DNA of 64,000 bases from Ciona intestinalis (taxonomy: Eukaryota; Chordata; Ascidiacea; Phlebobranchia; Cionidae): the NCBI RefSeq assembly GCF_000224145.3, contig NC_020170.2, positions 2,537,589 through 2,601,588 of the forward strand. The letters run 5' to 3'. This document shows, piece by piece, positions 1 through 9,555 of the stretch (its first letter is position 1; each line of letters starts with the position of its first letter). Below the pieces are notes generated by a model. The model had not been told where the DNA came from, made no database searches, and was given only the letters and a program-made list of their open reading frames with translations. The translations under genes and the position numbers were made by a program.

Positions 1-299
1 GGACTGCACACCATATCGGAAATTTGCTTTTTGCATCCAGAACAATTTAAAACGACAGTTTTATGTGGGCCCTTGGGGTTATTTTTGTGCTAATTGTTTA
101 AGGTTTAATAGGGCAGTATTCAGTACAAATGATCTGTGCAGGAATGTACTGTAAATTGGCAAAATTGGACAGATTTGTAGTAAGATTTAATATGCTGCAT
201 TTTTTCATTCAGGGCTGTACATAACATACATAAAAATATAACTACTACTTTATTTATGTAATAAGGTTAGGTCATATGTAATTTATATTTATTTAAACA

Positions 300-530
300 A
301 GGTGCGGCTGTCATTTAATAATTATCGGACGGACTCCTTGTTTACATCCGATGATAACTATGATGATGATGATGAAGAAGATGAGGTTGATGGCACTGGA
401 AGAGAGGGATGTTCGGAGGCGGATCAAAGTTCAAATATGCTCGAGTTTCCTTCGGATAAAGGTTTGCAGAAATACATGAATATTGTAAAAGTGTACATAT
501 ATATATGCATATTAAAAAAGTTGAAATGAT
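300..530 (+). CDS. possible terminal exon of a gene entering from the left edge
   Basis: A 75-codon open frame starts after a possible acceptor (acaag at about 300) and ends at a stop at 527-529. It encodes a Ser/Asn-rich start, a strongly acidic run (YDDDDEEDEVD) and FPSDKGLQKYMNIVK. A polyadenylation signal AATAAA lies at 582-587, 55 bases past the stop, which fits a last exon whose earlier exons are outside the window. No family was recognised. A chance open frame with a low-complexity acidic stretch is a real alternative. Confidence 0.3.
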
Positions 531-594
531 GTATTCTATATCTAACCTTTAGTGAACTCATTTGGGTGTTAGAGTTTAAACAATAAATTATACT

Positions 595-644
595 NNNNNN
601 NNNNNNNNNNNNNNNNNNNNNNNNNNNNNNNNNNNNNNNNNNNN
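595..644. other. assembly gap (50 N)
   Basis: Fifty undetermined bases lie just past the DHDDS stop, in its probable 3' UTR, so the DHDDS transcript end cannot be read. Confidence 0.99.
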
Positions 645-693
645 AAACTAAAATGTTATTCAGGTATAGGTATATTTTTAAATGGGAACAACG

Positions 694-1614
694 CTAGGAA
701 TCAGTCATACAATTAGCAAGTCTTTTTTCATTAAGTTTTATGATAAAGTTGTTGATGCGATTTTTCCTCATCTTAAGTGCTTCCTCTTGATTATTCTCAT
801 TGGAGACCATCATTAACTCCTCTTTACGCAGCTCTTCCTCGTGCTCTTCTTCTTCTTGTTTCTTGTACTTGTATGACTGTTGATACAGAAGAATAGCACC
901 ATAGAAGTCCCATATTGTCATTTCTGGCCACAGGTGTCTTAGAAAAGAGAGGTAGGAAAGCGAACTTTGCCAGAGAAGAAAATCACTGAGACGAACCTCA
1001 CCTGACGTCCGAATCAACAAATCAACTTTGGGTATTTGTAAAGTTTTATCCATTAGTCTCTCACTGATGTCACTTACATAAATCAAACCTTCGTCAACGC
1101 CCCATTTAATGTCTCTTACAGCTTGTGTCATTTCTAAGCGTGATGTATACGCTGCACATACGTTTAATTTACACTTATAGTTGTTCTTAGTCGTGGTAAT
1201 CAGTTGCTTTGCAAGTGTTTGTAAACTGTCAGGTAACATGTCAAGTTCTCCCACTACGCATAACCTTACTCCAAGCTCCTCGAGCTTATCTTTCTCCTTA
1301 AGAATCCTCTCGAACTTGGTCCTTGCCAGTTCCATCAAGCTGTCTACTTCTTCCTTTGAACGTTTAAAATTTTCAGCACTAAAAGCATATACAGTTACTT
1401 CTTCTACACCAAGCTCCTGACACCACTGTAGGACCTCTGCAAGCTTGTCAAAGCCCTGTGAATGTCCCTCTATTCTTTCAACATGTTTTTTAACTGCGTA
1501 TCTCCGATTTCCATCCATAATAAATGCCAGATGTTTTGGTATAGGTCCTACTTTCAGGATTGACGAATACAACCGGTGGTACCATGGCAATCTTTCTTTG
1601 CACACCAATGCCAT
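694..1614 (-). CDS. DHDDS: dehydrodolichyl diphosphate synthase catalytic subunit (cis-prenyltransferase)
   Basis: DHDDS condenses isopentenyl diphosphate onto farnesyl diphosphate in cis to make dehydrodolichyl diphosphate, the precursor of the dolichol sugar carrier. In animals it works as a complex with NUS1/NgBR at the ER. The 306-residue product shows the family's conserved blocks: HLAFIMDGNRRYA near residue 30 (substrate Asp and the P-loop-like Asn-Arg), GHSQGFDKL, VYAFSAENFKRS, LNVCAAYTSR and IRTSGEVRLSDFLLWQ, then a charged coiled-coil-like tail (KKQEEEEHEEELRKEEL). The whole coding region is one exon. I start it at the ATG at 1614, giving MALVCKERLPWYHRLY, because an acceptor (ttttttag) ends only about 20 bases upstream, so the 5' end is a spliced or trans-spliced leader. 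Length and motifs match animal DHDDS. It lacks the RxG end typical of NUS1. Confidence 0.95.
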   Translation of the reverse strand: MALVCKERLPWYHRLYSSILKVGPIPKHLAFIMDGNRRYAVKKHVERIEGHSQGFDKLAEVLQWCQELGVEEVTVYAFSAENFKRSKEEVDSLMELARTKFERILKEKDKLEELGVRLCVVGELDMLPDSLQTLAKQLITTTKNNYKCKLNVCAAYTSRLEMTQAVRDIKWGVDEGLIYVSDISERLMDKTLQIPKVDLLIRTSGEVRLSDFLLWQSSLSYLSFLRHLWPEMTIWDFYGAILLYQQSYKYKKQEEEEHEEELRKEELMMVSNENNQEEALKMRKNRINNFIIKLNEKRLANCMTDS

Positions 1615-1752
1615 GACTTTCCTCACAAAGAAACCTAAAAAACAAGTACAAATATTAAAGCTGGGTATTAAAAGTATTTAAGTAGAAAATTGGATTGTGG
1701 TATACTAATTCTGACGCACAATTTCACAAACAAGTTGGCATTAACCGATTAT
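1615..1752. other. upstream region of DHDDS
   Basis: This stretch holds the minus-strand splice acceptor (ttttttag, about 1628-1635) preceding the DHDDS start, plus AT-rich flank up to a hAT-type miniature element. Confidence 0.5.
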
Positions 1753-2009
1753 CCAGACTGCAGAGTATGGCAGGTGCACGCGCGATTTTTTTACAGACTT
1801 TCGGTTATGCACGCCACAATTTGTCCTACGCACGCCAATTAATTAAACAAGGAAAAAAATACGTATTAAATTAAGTAAGATTTCCTAACGTGGCTTGAAA
1901 ATGTACATGCTTTGCACGCAGATTTTTAATGACAGCACGCGCGAACGCGAAAAATAACCGTCTTGCACGTGCGAGATCTCGTCAGGAACTGCCATACTTT
2001 GCAGACTGG
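1753..2009. mobile_element. hAT-type miniature inverted-repeat element (257 bp)
   Basis: The 257-bp segment begins CCAGACTGCAGAGTATGGCA and ends in its inverted partner. The 21-bp termini differ at two positions. It is flanked on both sides by the same 8 bases, CCGATTAT (1745-1752 and 2010-2017). An 8-bp target duplication and termini with an internal CAG-type start fit hAT transposases. There is no transposase frame, so it is non-autonomous. The inside is rich in the motif gcacgc, on both sides of a central AT stretch. The 63-codon frame at 1929-2120 runs out of the element and is not a gene. Confidence 0.85.
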
Positions 2010-2017
2010 CCGATTAT

Positions 2018-3226
2018 TAAGTCTAGTTGTAGCAAACTCTCAAAAGCTAATAAACTATATACACACCACACACCAGTAACACTACAAACTATACGAAAAC
2101 ACCCTTTGGCGTTTTTCTAAACTGAACGGTAAAAACGCCGTAGGGACAAAAATTTGCAATGTAGAATGTACACATAACAGTTCAATGTACACGATAATTG
2201 GTTCTTTTAAATTCCAAAGACTTGCGTCAAAGCTAAATCGTTTGGGGAGGAACGTAAACGACTTTCAACTTTGTTTACAAATTCTCCAACGTAACTTACG
2301 TCTGTCTACGTTGAAATTGCCACGCTGTACATATACTTTACTCATTCTATGAGAGTGGCATATTTTAAGACAAGGCAAGTTTATACGTCAATTCTCAGGT
2401 CATGTATTTGGTAAATTAACAATATTTAAGCGTAATTAAAAACAAAATATATTGAAAAATTAATTTAAAAAAAGTGAATTTCTTATTTTCAAAATTAGCC
2501 TTTGATTAAACACAGGCCATGAATTACAACGGCGTAGCATAGTTTCAACCAGAGCCATAGAAATACCGAGTAGTCCAACCCATTGTTACGTAAAACACAA
2601 ATTGAACGGCACTTTGGGTCCAAAATAACACAGTAGGTATAGGGAAAATGTATGTTTTTCGGTAAATTACAGAAAAACTTGGGCCTAAAAACAAATTTAA
2701 AGGTTGAAAAATGTAAAAAACATGTGTTATTTGTTTTCTGTGTCAAAAAAAGTCAAAAATTAGAATTAGAAGCGGTTGATTTGCGACATTTTAGTCATTT
2801 AATGCGGCTAAATTTATACATTTTTTTCTAAAAAATGTTGGTAAGGTAAATAGAAGCTGTTTTACACCTTCCCACAATAGGAAAACACAAACAAAACTTA
2901 ACAAGTTCGTTTAAATCCATTGTCAAAGTCACCACTTTTGCTCTATTTTGGACACACATAGACGGCAGTTGGACTACTCGGTGTTTATACGACTCTGGTT
3001 TCAACAAAGCATATACACTGCTAGTATAGGCTATACGGCTTATTTGTAACATTTTATTACACGCCTTATTTTTGTTTGTTGATTTCAAAACACAGTAATG
3101 TACACGCGAAACCAGGCCGCTGTTAGAAAACATCAGCACAGTAGGCTATGTGTGTTTTCCGGAATTCGTCCCAGATTTGCTGTGACCAGTTTAGTTTCGT
3201 CCTATTTCATTTCAAACGCAAAAATC
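2018..3226. other. gene-poor stretch between DHDDS and lectin receptor A
   Basis: AT-rich sequence. Minus-strand open frames at 2495-2746 and 2828-3139 have no recognisable content. It probably contains the promoter and 5' UTR of lectin receptor A. No TATA box or repeat was identified with confidence. Confidence 0.4.
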
Positions 3227-5957
3227 ATGTGCAGAAATACTAGCCTTTTGTTTGGTGTAGTCTTATTCTTTTACACGCAAGCGGTTTCTCGAGGAAATTG
3301 GTATACACTGGGCGAACACGAATATTTGATAGACAACAAGTTAATCAGTGGGTTTGAAAACGCAAGGGCCAGATGCCAATTAAACAACGCGAGCTTAGTA
3401 ATTATTAGAAATAACGAAACTCAGCAGTTTCTGGCCAGTAAAATTAAACACTGGAATGGTAAGATGACATAAACTACTTAAGTATTAGTAGGGTGGGGAA
3501 GATGGGACACCTTTATCAGATAATATCCAAATATTCAGAGCATGTTTAAAACACTTAACACCAGTCTATGGGAGTCGTGAGGATACGGATTTATAATTCT
3601 TTGAATGTTCTTTGTTTACCACCAAATGGGACGAGAAAATAGAGTTAAAAGGTGTCCCATCTTCTCCCAACCTACTCTATTTAATATTTACAGAATTAAA
3701 TAACCGCAGATTATAAAATATGAAATTTGGGTATTAACGGTAGCCTATTCCATCTTACCCCACCATATCAGTATATATCTTAAACACAATTTTTCCAGGC
3801 GCCTTGTTTTACTACATCGGCCTCCAAAAAACTGGTAATGATAGAAACGCTTTTACATGGATCGACAACACTCCGATATCAAACGGCCCAACTTTTTGGA
3901 GGCCCGGAGAACCCAGCAATATGAGAGGGCCTAAAGATTGCGTAATGATGTGGTCGGATAGAGACGGGGTTCCTTTTCCTTGGATTAGCGTTCCATGTTC
4001 ATACACAGGGCGCTACATTTGCGAAAAACCTCCAAGTACAGGTAATGACAGTTTGATTGGAAATATAGTCGGCTTGGCGGTATTGAAAGGACATTTTTAA
4101 AACCTTTTTTATCTTTCCGTTTGCTAGTAGACACAAAGAAGATTTACAGAATTACCTAACCGTATGGATTCGCGACTGTAACTGCTTAAAGCACAATAAG
4201 AAAACGTGGAATATAGGTGCATTAACCGTATCCCATCGTTCATCACAGCAGTATCACGTTTCAGTATATACAATCATATATAGTAGGGTGGGGGAAATTG
4301 AGACACATTTTAATTTATTTTTTCGTCCGATGTGATAGTAAACAAGGAATTTTTAAAGAATTATAAAACTATATGCTCAAGACTCCCATAGATCGTTGTT
4401 AACTGTTTAAAACACGATCAGGATATTCGGATATTGTGCACCGAAGGTGTCCCATCTTCCCCCATCCTACTATATAATTGAACCACTTTACACGGTCTTC
4501 CTCAAAATATAATGTTATTGTTTATTTGCATAAAGCACCGCCGACATCAACCCGGGCAATAGTTGCGACGACATCAGAGATGCCATCAACCCAACAACAG
4601 GTTACAACAACTGATCATTCTGAAGGTATATGTGTAGGCTACAAATTGACGTGTAATAACACCCGTGTTATAACAACTGTTGTTTTCCGGTTACGCGAGG
4701 ATAAAGCAAGTTAGATTCATTTTATTAAAAAATAAAAACAACGCATTGAACTTGCGACATATTTTAAACCCAAATTGCGCATTAATTGTCTGTTTAGCTC
4801 AATTAACTTATATACAAATTTTATTGGCCGGAATACCCAGTCGTTTACAAGTTTGTGTCCCGTTGAAATTAAAACTCTTTATACTGCAGATGATGTAGAA
4901 GGCTTCACGGTATTTGCTCCAATTGCCATTATTTTGGGGGTTGCGTTTCTTGCGGTTTTATCAGCTCTACTAATCTGTCGCTATTTTAAATTTATAGCAG
5001 GAGCGGGGTAAGATAGGAATCAGAGTCCGTATATAGACATGCTTATATACGGACTCTGATTTGAATAGAACCAATTAAGCGTAAACAAAACTTTTAACGC
5101 ATATCATAGTAGGGTTGGGTAGGATGGGATACGTTTTCAATCTCCTTTCCCGTTCCATTTGGTTATAAACAAATTATATTTACAGAATTGTATAACTGCT
5201 GTAGCCCTGCAACTCTATAATAGGGTTGGTATTTTGAAAACAAGAGGACATGTGTGATTCAACAGGTGCCAACGCTATCCCATCTTTTACCCATAGTACT
5301 TTTGTTTCACTAGGTAAATCTTGGTTTATGCGTGATTTGGTATTATGAAAACATTATCAAGTAAAGAAGTAACCAGTTAAAATTCTGTTTCAGTGCTAGT
5401 GCCCGACACAGAGCAAACACTGGTCTAACTCGGGAGAACTTAGGAAACTCCCAAATCGTTTATAGAGTTAATACAGGAGGTGAGATTTAGCACTTAACAT
5501 CCAATATCCAGATCGTGGTTTAAGTAATTAGCAACGGTCTGTTGGAATCGTGAGGATACGGTTTAATAACTCGTAAAATGTTCTTTGTTTTCTCCAAAAT
5601 ATGACTAGAAAATAGAATGAAAGGTGTCCCATCTTCTCCCACTCTATATATATTCACAAGCCTGGCCTGTCATATATTTATTAAAATAAAACTAAAGTGT
5701 TTATTTTGGTCACAGGTGAGGGTGAACATGAACCATCTTATCAGGAGATTGAAGTTCGTGTTTCTATCTGTTCTGTATCACAAAATAACAGCGAGCGCAG
5801 TCCTTCGCGACCAGAGTCGAAAACCATGAATTCTGAGCCGCCATCAAACACGCTGACTGTACCAGCTGCAGTAAACGAAGCTAGCCAGCCACTAAATGTT
5901 GAAAACGCAAATATCGAAGCAATGTATAGTGTAGTAAAGAAAACAGATTTCGTTTAG
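3227..5957 (+). CDS. C-type lectin domain type I membrane receptor A
   Basis: Six exons (3227-3458, 3799-4041, 4536-4625, 4890-5007, 5394-5479, 5716-5957) join in phase to 336 residues. Signal peptide MCRNTSLLFGVVLFFYTQAV is followed by a CTLD split over exons 1-2 (ARARCQLNNASLVIIRNNET, then FYYIGLQ, RPGEPSN, CEK). Exon 3 is a Thr-rich stalk, exon 4 a transmembrane segment (FAPIAIILGVAFLAVLSALL). Exons 5-6 form a tail with tyrosines in IVYRVN, PSYQEIEV and AMYSVV; YQEI fits the YxEI pattern liked by Src-family SH2 domains. The calcium site looks lost: EPN is EPS and WND is WIS. I chose the ATG at 3227 because an in-frame upstream ATG (3098) would add 43 unusual residues before the hydrophobic signal. 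It is the first of six related receptors. Ligand unknown; an immune role is inference. Confidence 0.85.
3486..3677 (+). mobile_element. miniature inverted-repeat element, full copy
   Basis: Termini TAGTAGGGTGGGGAAGATGG and its complement (ggtgtcccatcttctccc...). Orientation + is defined by the internal order cacttaac...gtcgtgaggatacgg...ttctttgtttacc. In receptor A intron 1. Confidence 0.9.
3686..3771 (-). mobile_element. miniature element, right-end fragment
   Basis: ttacagaatt...aacggtagcctattccatct, then taccccacc. Subfamily 2 (GTATCCCATCTTACCCCAC type end), directly beside the full copy in receptor A intron 1. Confidence 0.65.
4095..4245 (-). mobile_element. miniature element, diverged copy
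   Basis: tttacagaattacctaaccg and ccgtatcccatcgttcatca mark an old subfamily-2 copy in receptor A intron 2. Confidence 0.6.
4281..4472 (-). mobile_element. miniature inverted-repeat element, full copy
   Basis: TAGTAGGGTGGGGGAAATTG to CCCCATCCTACTA, flanked by TATA on both sides. In receptor A intron 2. Confidence 0.9.
5018..5061. repeat. perfect 18-bp inverted repeat (hairpin) in receptor A intron 4
   Basis: Arms 5018-5035 and 5044-5061 (aatcagagtccgtatata and its exact complement) flank an 8-base loop, only 10 bases past the exon 4 donor. It interrupts what looks like the left end of a miniature element (ggggtaagatagg). It may be a palindromic remnant of an insertion. Confidence 0.85.
5107..5300 (-). 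mobile_element. miniature element, full copy, subfamily 2
   Basis: tagtagggttgggtaggatg to gctatcccatcttttaccca. In receptor A intron 4. Confidence 0.8.
5486..5648 (+). mobile_element. miniature element lacking its left terminus
   Basis: Begins at the internal gcacttaacatccaatatcc, ends ggtgtcccatcttctcccac. The left end may have been lost at the receptor A exon 5 donor, 7 bases away. Confidence 0.8.
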
Positions 5958-6069
5958 ACGGCAGGACTTATGTATTGGTTGCAATAAATGGAAACAGCTT
6001 GCTTGCTGTAGAAGTAAATTTTTCGTTGCTATTTAGAAATATCCGATGCCCGCACCATGTCCTGTTCAA

Positions 6070-6163
6070 AAACAATATAAAACCGTATCCTCACGACTCA
6101 CAAATGGACACGGTCAGGAGATTTAGATATTATGTGGTTAAGGTGTCCCGTCTTCCACTACCA
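6070..6163 (-). mobile_element. miniature element, right-half fragment
   Basis: aaaaccgtatcctcacgact to aaggtgtcccgtcttccact, just past receptor A. Confidence 0.75.
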
Positions 6164-7317
6164 TGAATAATGCGCTGAGATTAATGTTAAACTGGTCACT
6201 TGTGGTTCATGCCTTGCTGTAAAGATCTCACCCGTGTAGAAATAGATTCGCAATAAAAACGACAAATTAAAATCGTGAATCGTTGTGAACATAGTTTGTT
6301 ACGTCACAATGGTGAACTGACGTCACAATCAGCCCGCCATCCAATTCTTGAACCTGATTGGTCGGAATGCTCTCGTGATTAACGCTTCGCATCAGCTGAT
6401 TATTCCCGCCTTGATTGCTCCGCGCTTAAAACGCCTCTTTTACACAAAGCGAGTTAACACGTTCCAGTTTAGATGAAGTTTTCTCCACGCAAGGTTACAA
6501 GTTGGAAGGTTTCAAGATATTTTCCTGCAAGACTTGAGTTAAGCATTGTTTCATTACATTAGTACAGTATTATATTATAATTATATCATACTAATTATAT
6601 ATATTATATAACATATTTTATAGCTTTATATTGCAACAGTAATATTTACTATATTATATAGATTAATAGTATGCTACAAGTTGTGTGCCTTGCCTAAAGT
6701 ATTACTTTATTATAATTCCAAGTTTAAGTCCTTCTTTATCACGATCTGTTTTAGGAATCGCGGTGATTCTTCATTACGTAACTCGTGACGTCACACACGC
6801 AATATCTCGGTGCACAATCGCTGCGTTCTTTACGTCTCGATCGTGTAAATTTCGCTGTCCCCCGCTCGCGTTATGCTACGTCACTATAGTATCATCACGC
6901 CGTACTCCGAACAACATGCGAACAACTTCTAGGCGTACATGCGTTTCGCGACGTTGCTTTCATGGGGCCCCATGTGCGTTTTGCGTCGAGGCAAGGCACA
7001 TTTCTTGTATATTTAATTATATTTGCGCTATCAGCGCGAAGCAAGAGGATAAAAAAACGGTAAAGTATAAATCACAATTGGCATTATTACGTACATAAGC
7101 TCTTTTCAGAAACACTGATATGTGACATCACGAAGTGGTGATGACGCAACAGAAGAACCCACTTCGTAAGTTAACTGTTTCGTTACAAACTTATTTTACT
7201 TGAAATAAGGAGTTTTAAAGTTGGTGTTTACAGAACATGGTATGTGACGTCACCAGAGGATCAAGCGGGTCGTGACACGTAGGAAGAATGAAGGTATTAT
7301 GACGTAATAATACAAAG

Positions 7318-7496
7318 TAGATTGGGGGAAAATGGAGCACCTTTAGTATCTAAATATCCTGATCGTGTTTTAAACAATTAACAACGGTCTATGGGAGTCG
7401 TGAGGATACGGTTTTATAATTCTTTGATTGTTCTTTGTTTACCACCAAATGGGATGAAATAATAGAATAAGTCTCATCTTTCCTTACCCTGCTGTA
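7318..7496 (+). mobile_element. miniature element, full copy
   Basis: tagattgggggaaaatggag to ctcatctttccttaccctgc, between receptors A and B. Confidence 0.85.
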
Positions 7497-8968
7497 CAAA
7501 CTGAAATTTAGCGATTATATTTTTTCCAGGAATGTCAGCGAATAAAGCTACATAAGAAAAGTGCAAGGTATTGTGTATTATCATTGTTTGTTGTTATTTA
7601 GTACTGTAATAAACGTTAACGTTGGAATAAATAAAATAATTCTAAAGTTGTCTATTAAAAAATTGTTTAACCGTTTACGTAACTTTTGTACATTTTCAGA
7701 CCAAAGACGAAGACGCCGATTAAGGATACACGGTTTGAGGTTTTAGGTTCATAAGTATGAGTTGTGTGTTGTATGTGTCTGTATGAGATTCTGTACTCTT
7801 ATTCTGCTGGGCCTAATATTGCCAGCTATTTTTAGTTTGTCATTATACTATAGTGCATTTTGCATGTCATTGAAATATATGCAATGAAACTATAGCGAAA
7901 ATCTTGCTGGATCAGGTTTTGTTGTTGTACACTCTATTGCGTTTTCCTTCACAAAAATCGAATCGTTCAGCGACTCTGTGTTGTCCTGATCACTTGATGA
8001 GAACGCTATGTTGGTACACAAATACTCAGTAATATCAACAGGCAGTATAATATGCGAAATATTTTGATAGTAGTTCCCATTTAATATACTGCACCGTTAA
8101 TTTTTTTTACCTGACCAACTTATTTAAACGTTATGTAGCGCGGTTGGGACGATGGCCACGTCACAATTGCGCTACGACGTCAGTATGGCGGGTCAGAGCA
8201 TTGTCCTGACCCTGCGTTCGGTGCGGTTACGTCAGTTTTAAGTTGCTTAAACGGTCAGGTTGTTGCGTGGACGTCGCCGCTAGTGATGCTACGCTTGGAT
8301 TTAGGTCACTGTTATAACGCGGTTTGTCGCAACCTGACGCAGTTTGGTAACGGTAGAAGCGGTGCGTAACACATGGACGGTATATTGTGTGAAGATACGA
8401 CGAGAGTATCGCGGTACCAACATGGCGACTTATCTTTGAATTGGAACATGCGGTTGAACATTCAACATGGTGTACACTGTAGATGATTATCCTTCAGGAT
8501 TTGAACTATATTTTCGTTGGAGATCTTTCAAGGATTATGTCCGCGTTAATTGATTTTTTACCGCTCCCCCTTTTTGTATGCTTGAGCTGTTGTGTTTGTA
8601 GCATGTTTGGCACAATATCTCTTGGCACTCGTTGTACTCTTTTTGTCTTTTTGTCGTATTTTTTGTTCGCGTATTGGTTGTACCATTTTCGTCTAAGGTT
8701 TCTTTTGCATTGCTTGGGTAAGGTCTATCCGGCAAGGCGTTTCTCACCATAGTAGAAACCCACTACCATTGGCTGGGGGCTTGTCGTGCCGTAGTGGCTT
8801 TCCACCAACGCCAGCCACAAACTGCGCGAAGGCATTTTTAATCCGACTTCTATTTTTCAGAAGATTCTTCAATAAAAGTCATCACGTAAAGTATATTTGG
8901 TATAATCACTTTGCATTTATGCAAAATAAAATATCTGCAACACATTTCTGCTGTATGATTTAGTTGTA

Positions 8969-9045
8969 TACGTCATAGTGTTGATACGTCATTGAAGAGT
9001 GACGTCAGAACTCCATACGTCATTTTAAAGAAAGACGTGACGTCA
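8969..9045. promoter_or_regulatory. array of five CRE/ATF-like ACGTCA sites
   Basis: TACGTCAT at 8969-8976, 8985-8992 and 9016-9023 alternates with full palindromic TGACGTCA at 9000-9007 and 9038-9045. Four of the five are 15-16 bases apart, about 1.5 helical turns. The array ends about 510 bases before the start codon of receptor B. TGACGTCA is the known CREB/ATF site; control of receptor B is inference. Confidence 0.5.
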
Positions 9046-9355
9046 TTGGGACTGTTGTGTGTATATACCTCTAGTTGGAAGTCGAAATTATTTAATATCA
9101 GCTTATGTAAGTATAATAAACCTTGCTCCTAGTCTTGCCAACTTTAACAGTGCGCCAACTCACGAAAAGAAATTTGGTAAAAAGTACCTTACCGTTATAG
9201 CCGTGTCACTTTCAACGGTGCGTCAGTTCACGACCAAGAATTTGTTTAAAAGTTGCAACGTTTCAAATATATTGCAGCAAGGTGCCAGAACTGCTATGCT
9301 ATGTAACATTAGGTAAGACATAGCTGTGATTTGATTTAATATTCATATCCATTTA

Positions 9356-9536
9356 TAGTAGACTGAGGTAAGATGGGACAGGTTTTTATTCTCTGTTTTC
9401 ATTCTATATGTGGTGGTAAACAATTTCAAAACTATATAACCGTAGAATTTAAAATAGCGCTGTTATTTGTTCAAAACACGACCAGGAAATATAGGATTTA
9501 GGCGCTAACGGTATCCCATCTTATCCCACAGTATTA
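9356..9536 (-). mobile_element. miniature element, full copy, subfamily 2
   Basis: tagtagactgaggtaagatg to ggtatcccatcttatcccac, ending 20 bases before the receptor B start codon, so it is part of that gene's promoter or 5' UTR. Confidence 0.85.
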
Positions 9537-9555
9537 TATTCAAATTACAGAAACC

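Larger units (their letters stand above)
5958..9555. other. gene-free region between receptors A and B with dense CRE-like sites
   Basis: No gene recognised in 3.6 kb. It holds three copies or pieces of the common miniature element (6070-6163, 7318-7496, 9356-9536) and a CpG-rich patch around 8140-8420. TGACGTCA/ACGTCA motifs are unusually frequent (about 6300-6330, 6785, 7245, 8175), ending in an ordered array at 8969-9045. The 137-codon frame at 6685-7098 has no support as a gene. Confidence 0.5.

Noticed and set aside
6685-7098. 137-codon plus-strand open frame between receptors A and B
   Set aside because: No signal, domain, splice context or family resemblance; composition looks like translated CpG-rich noncoding DNA with CRE sites.
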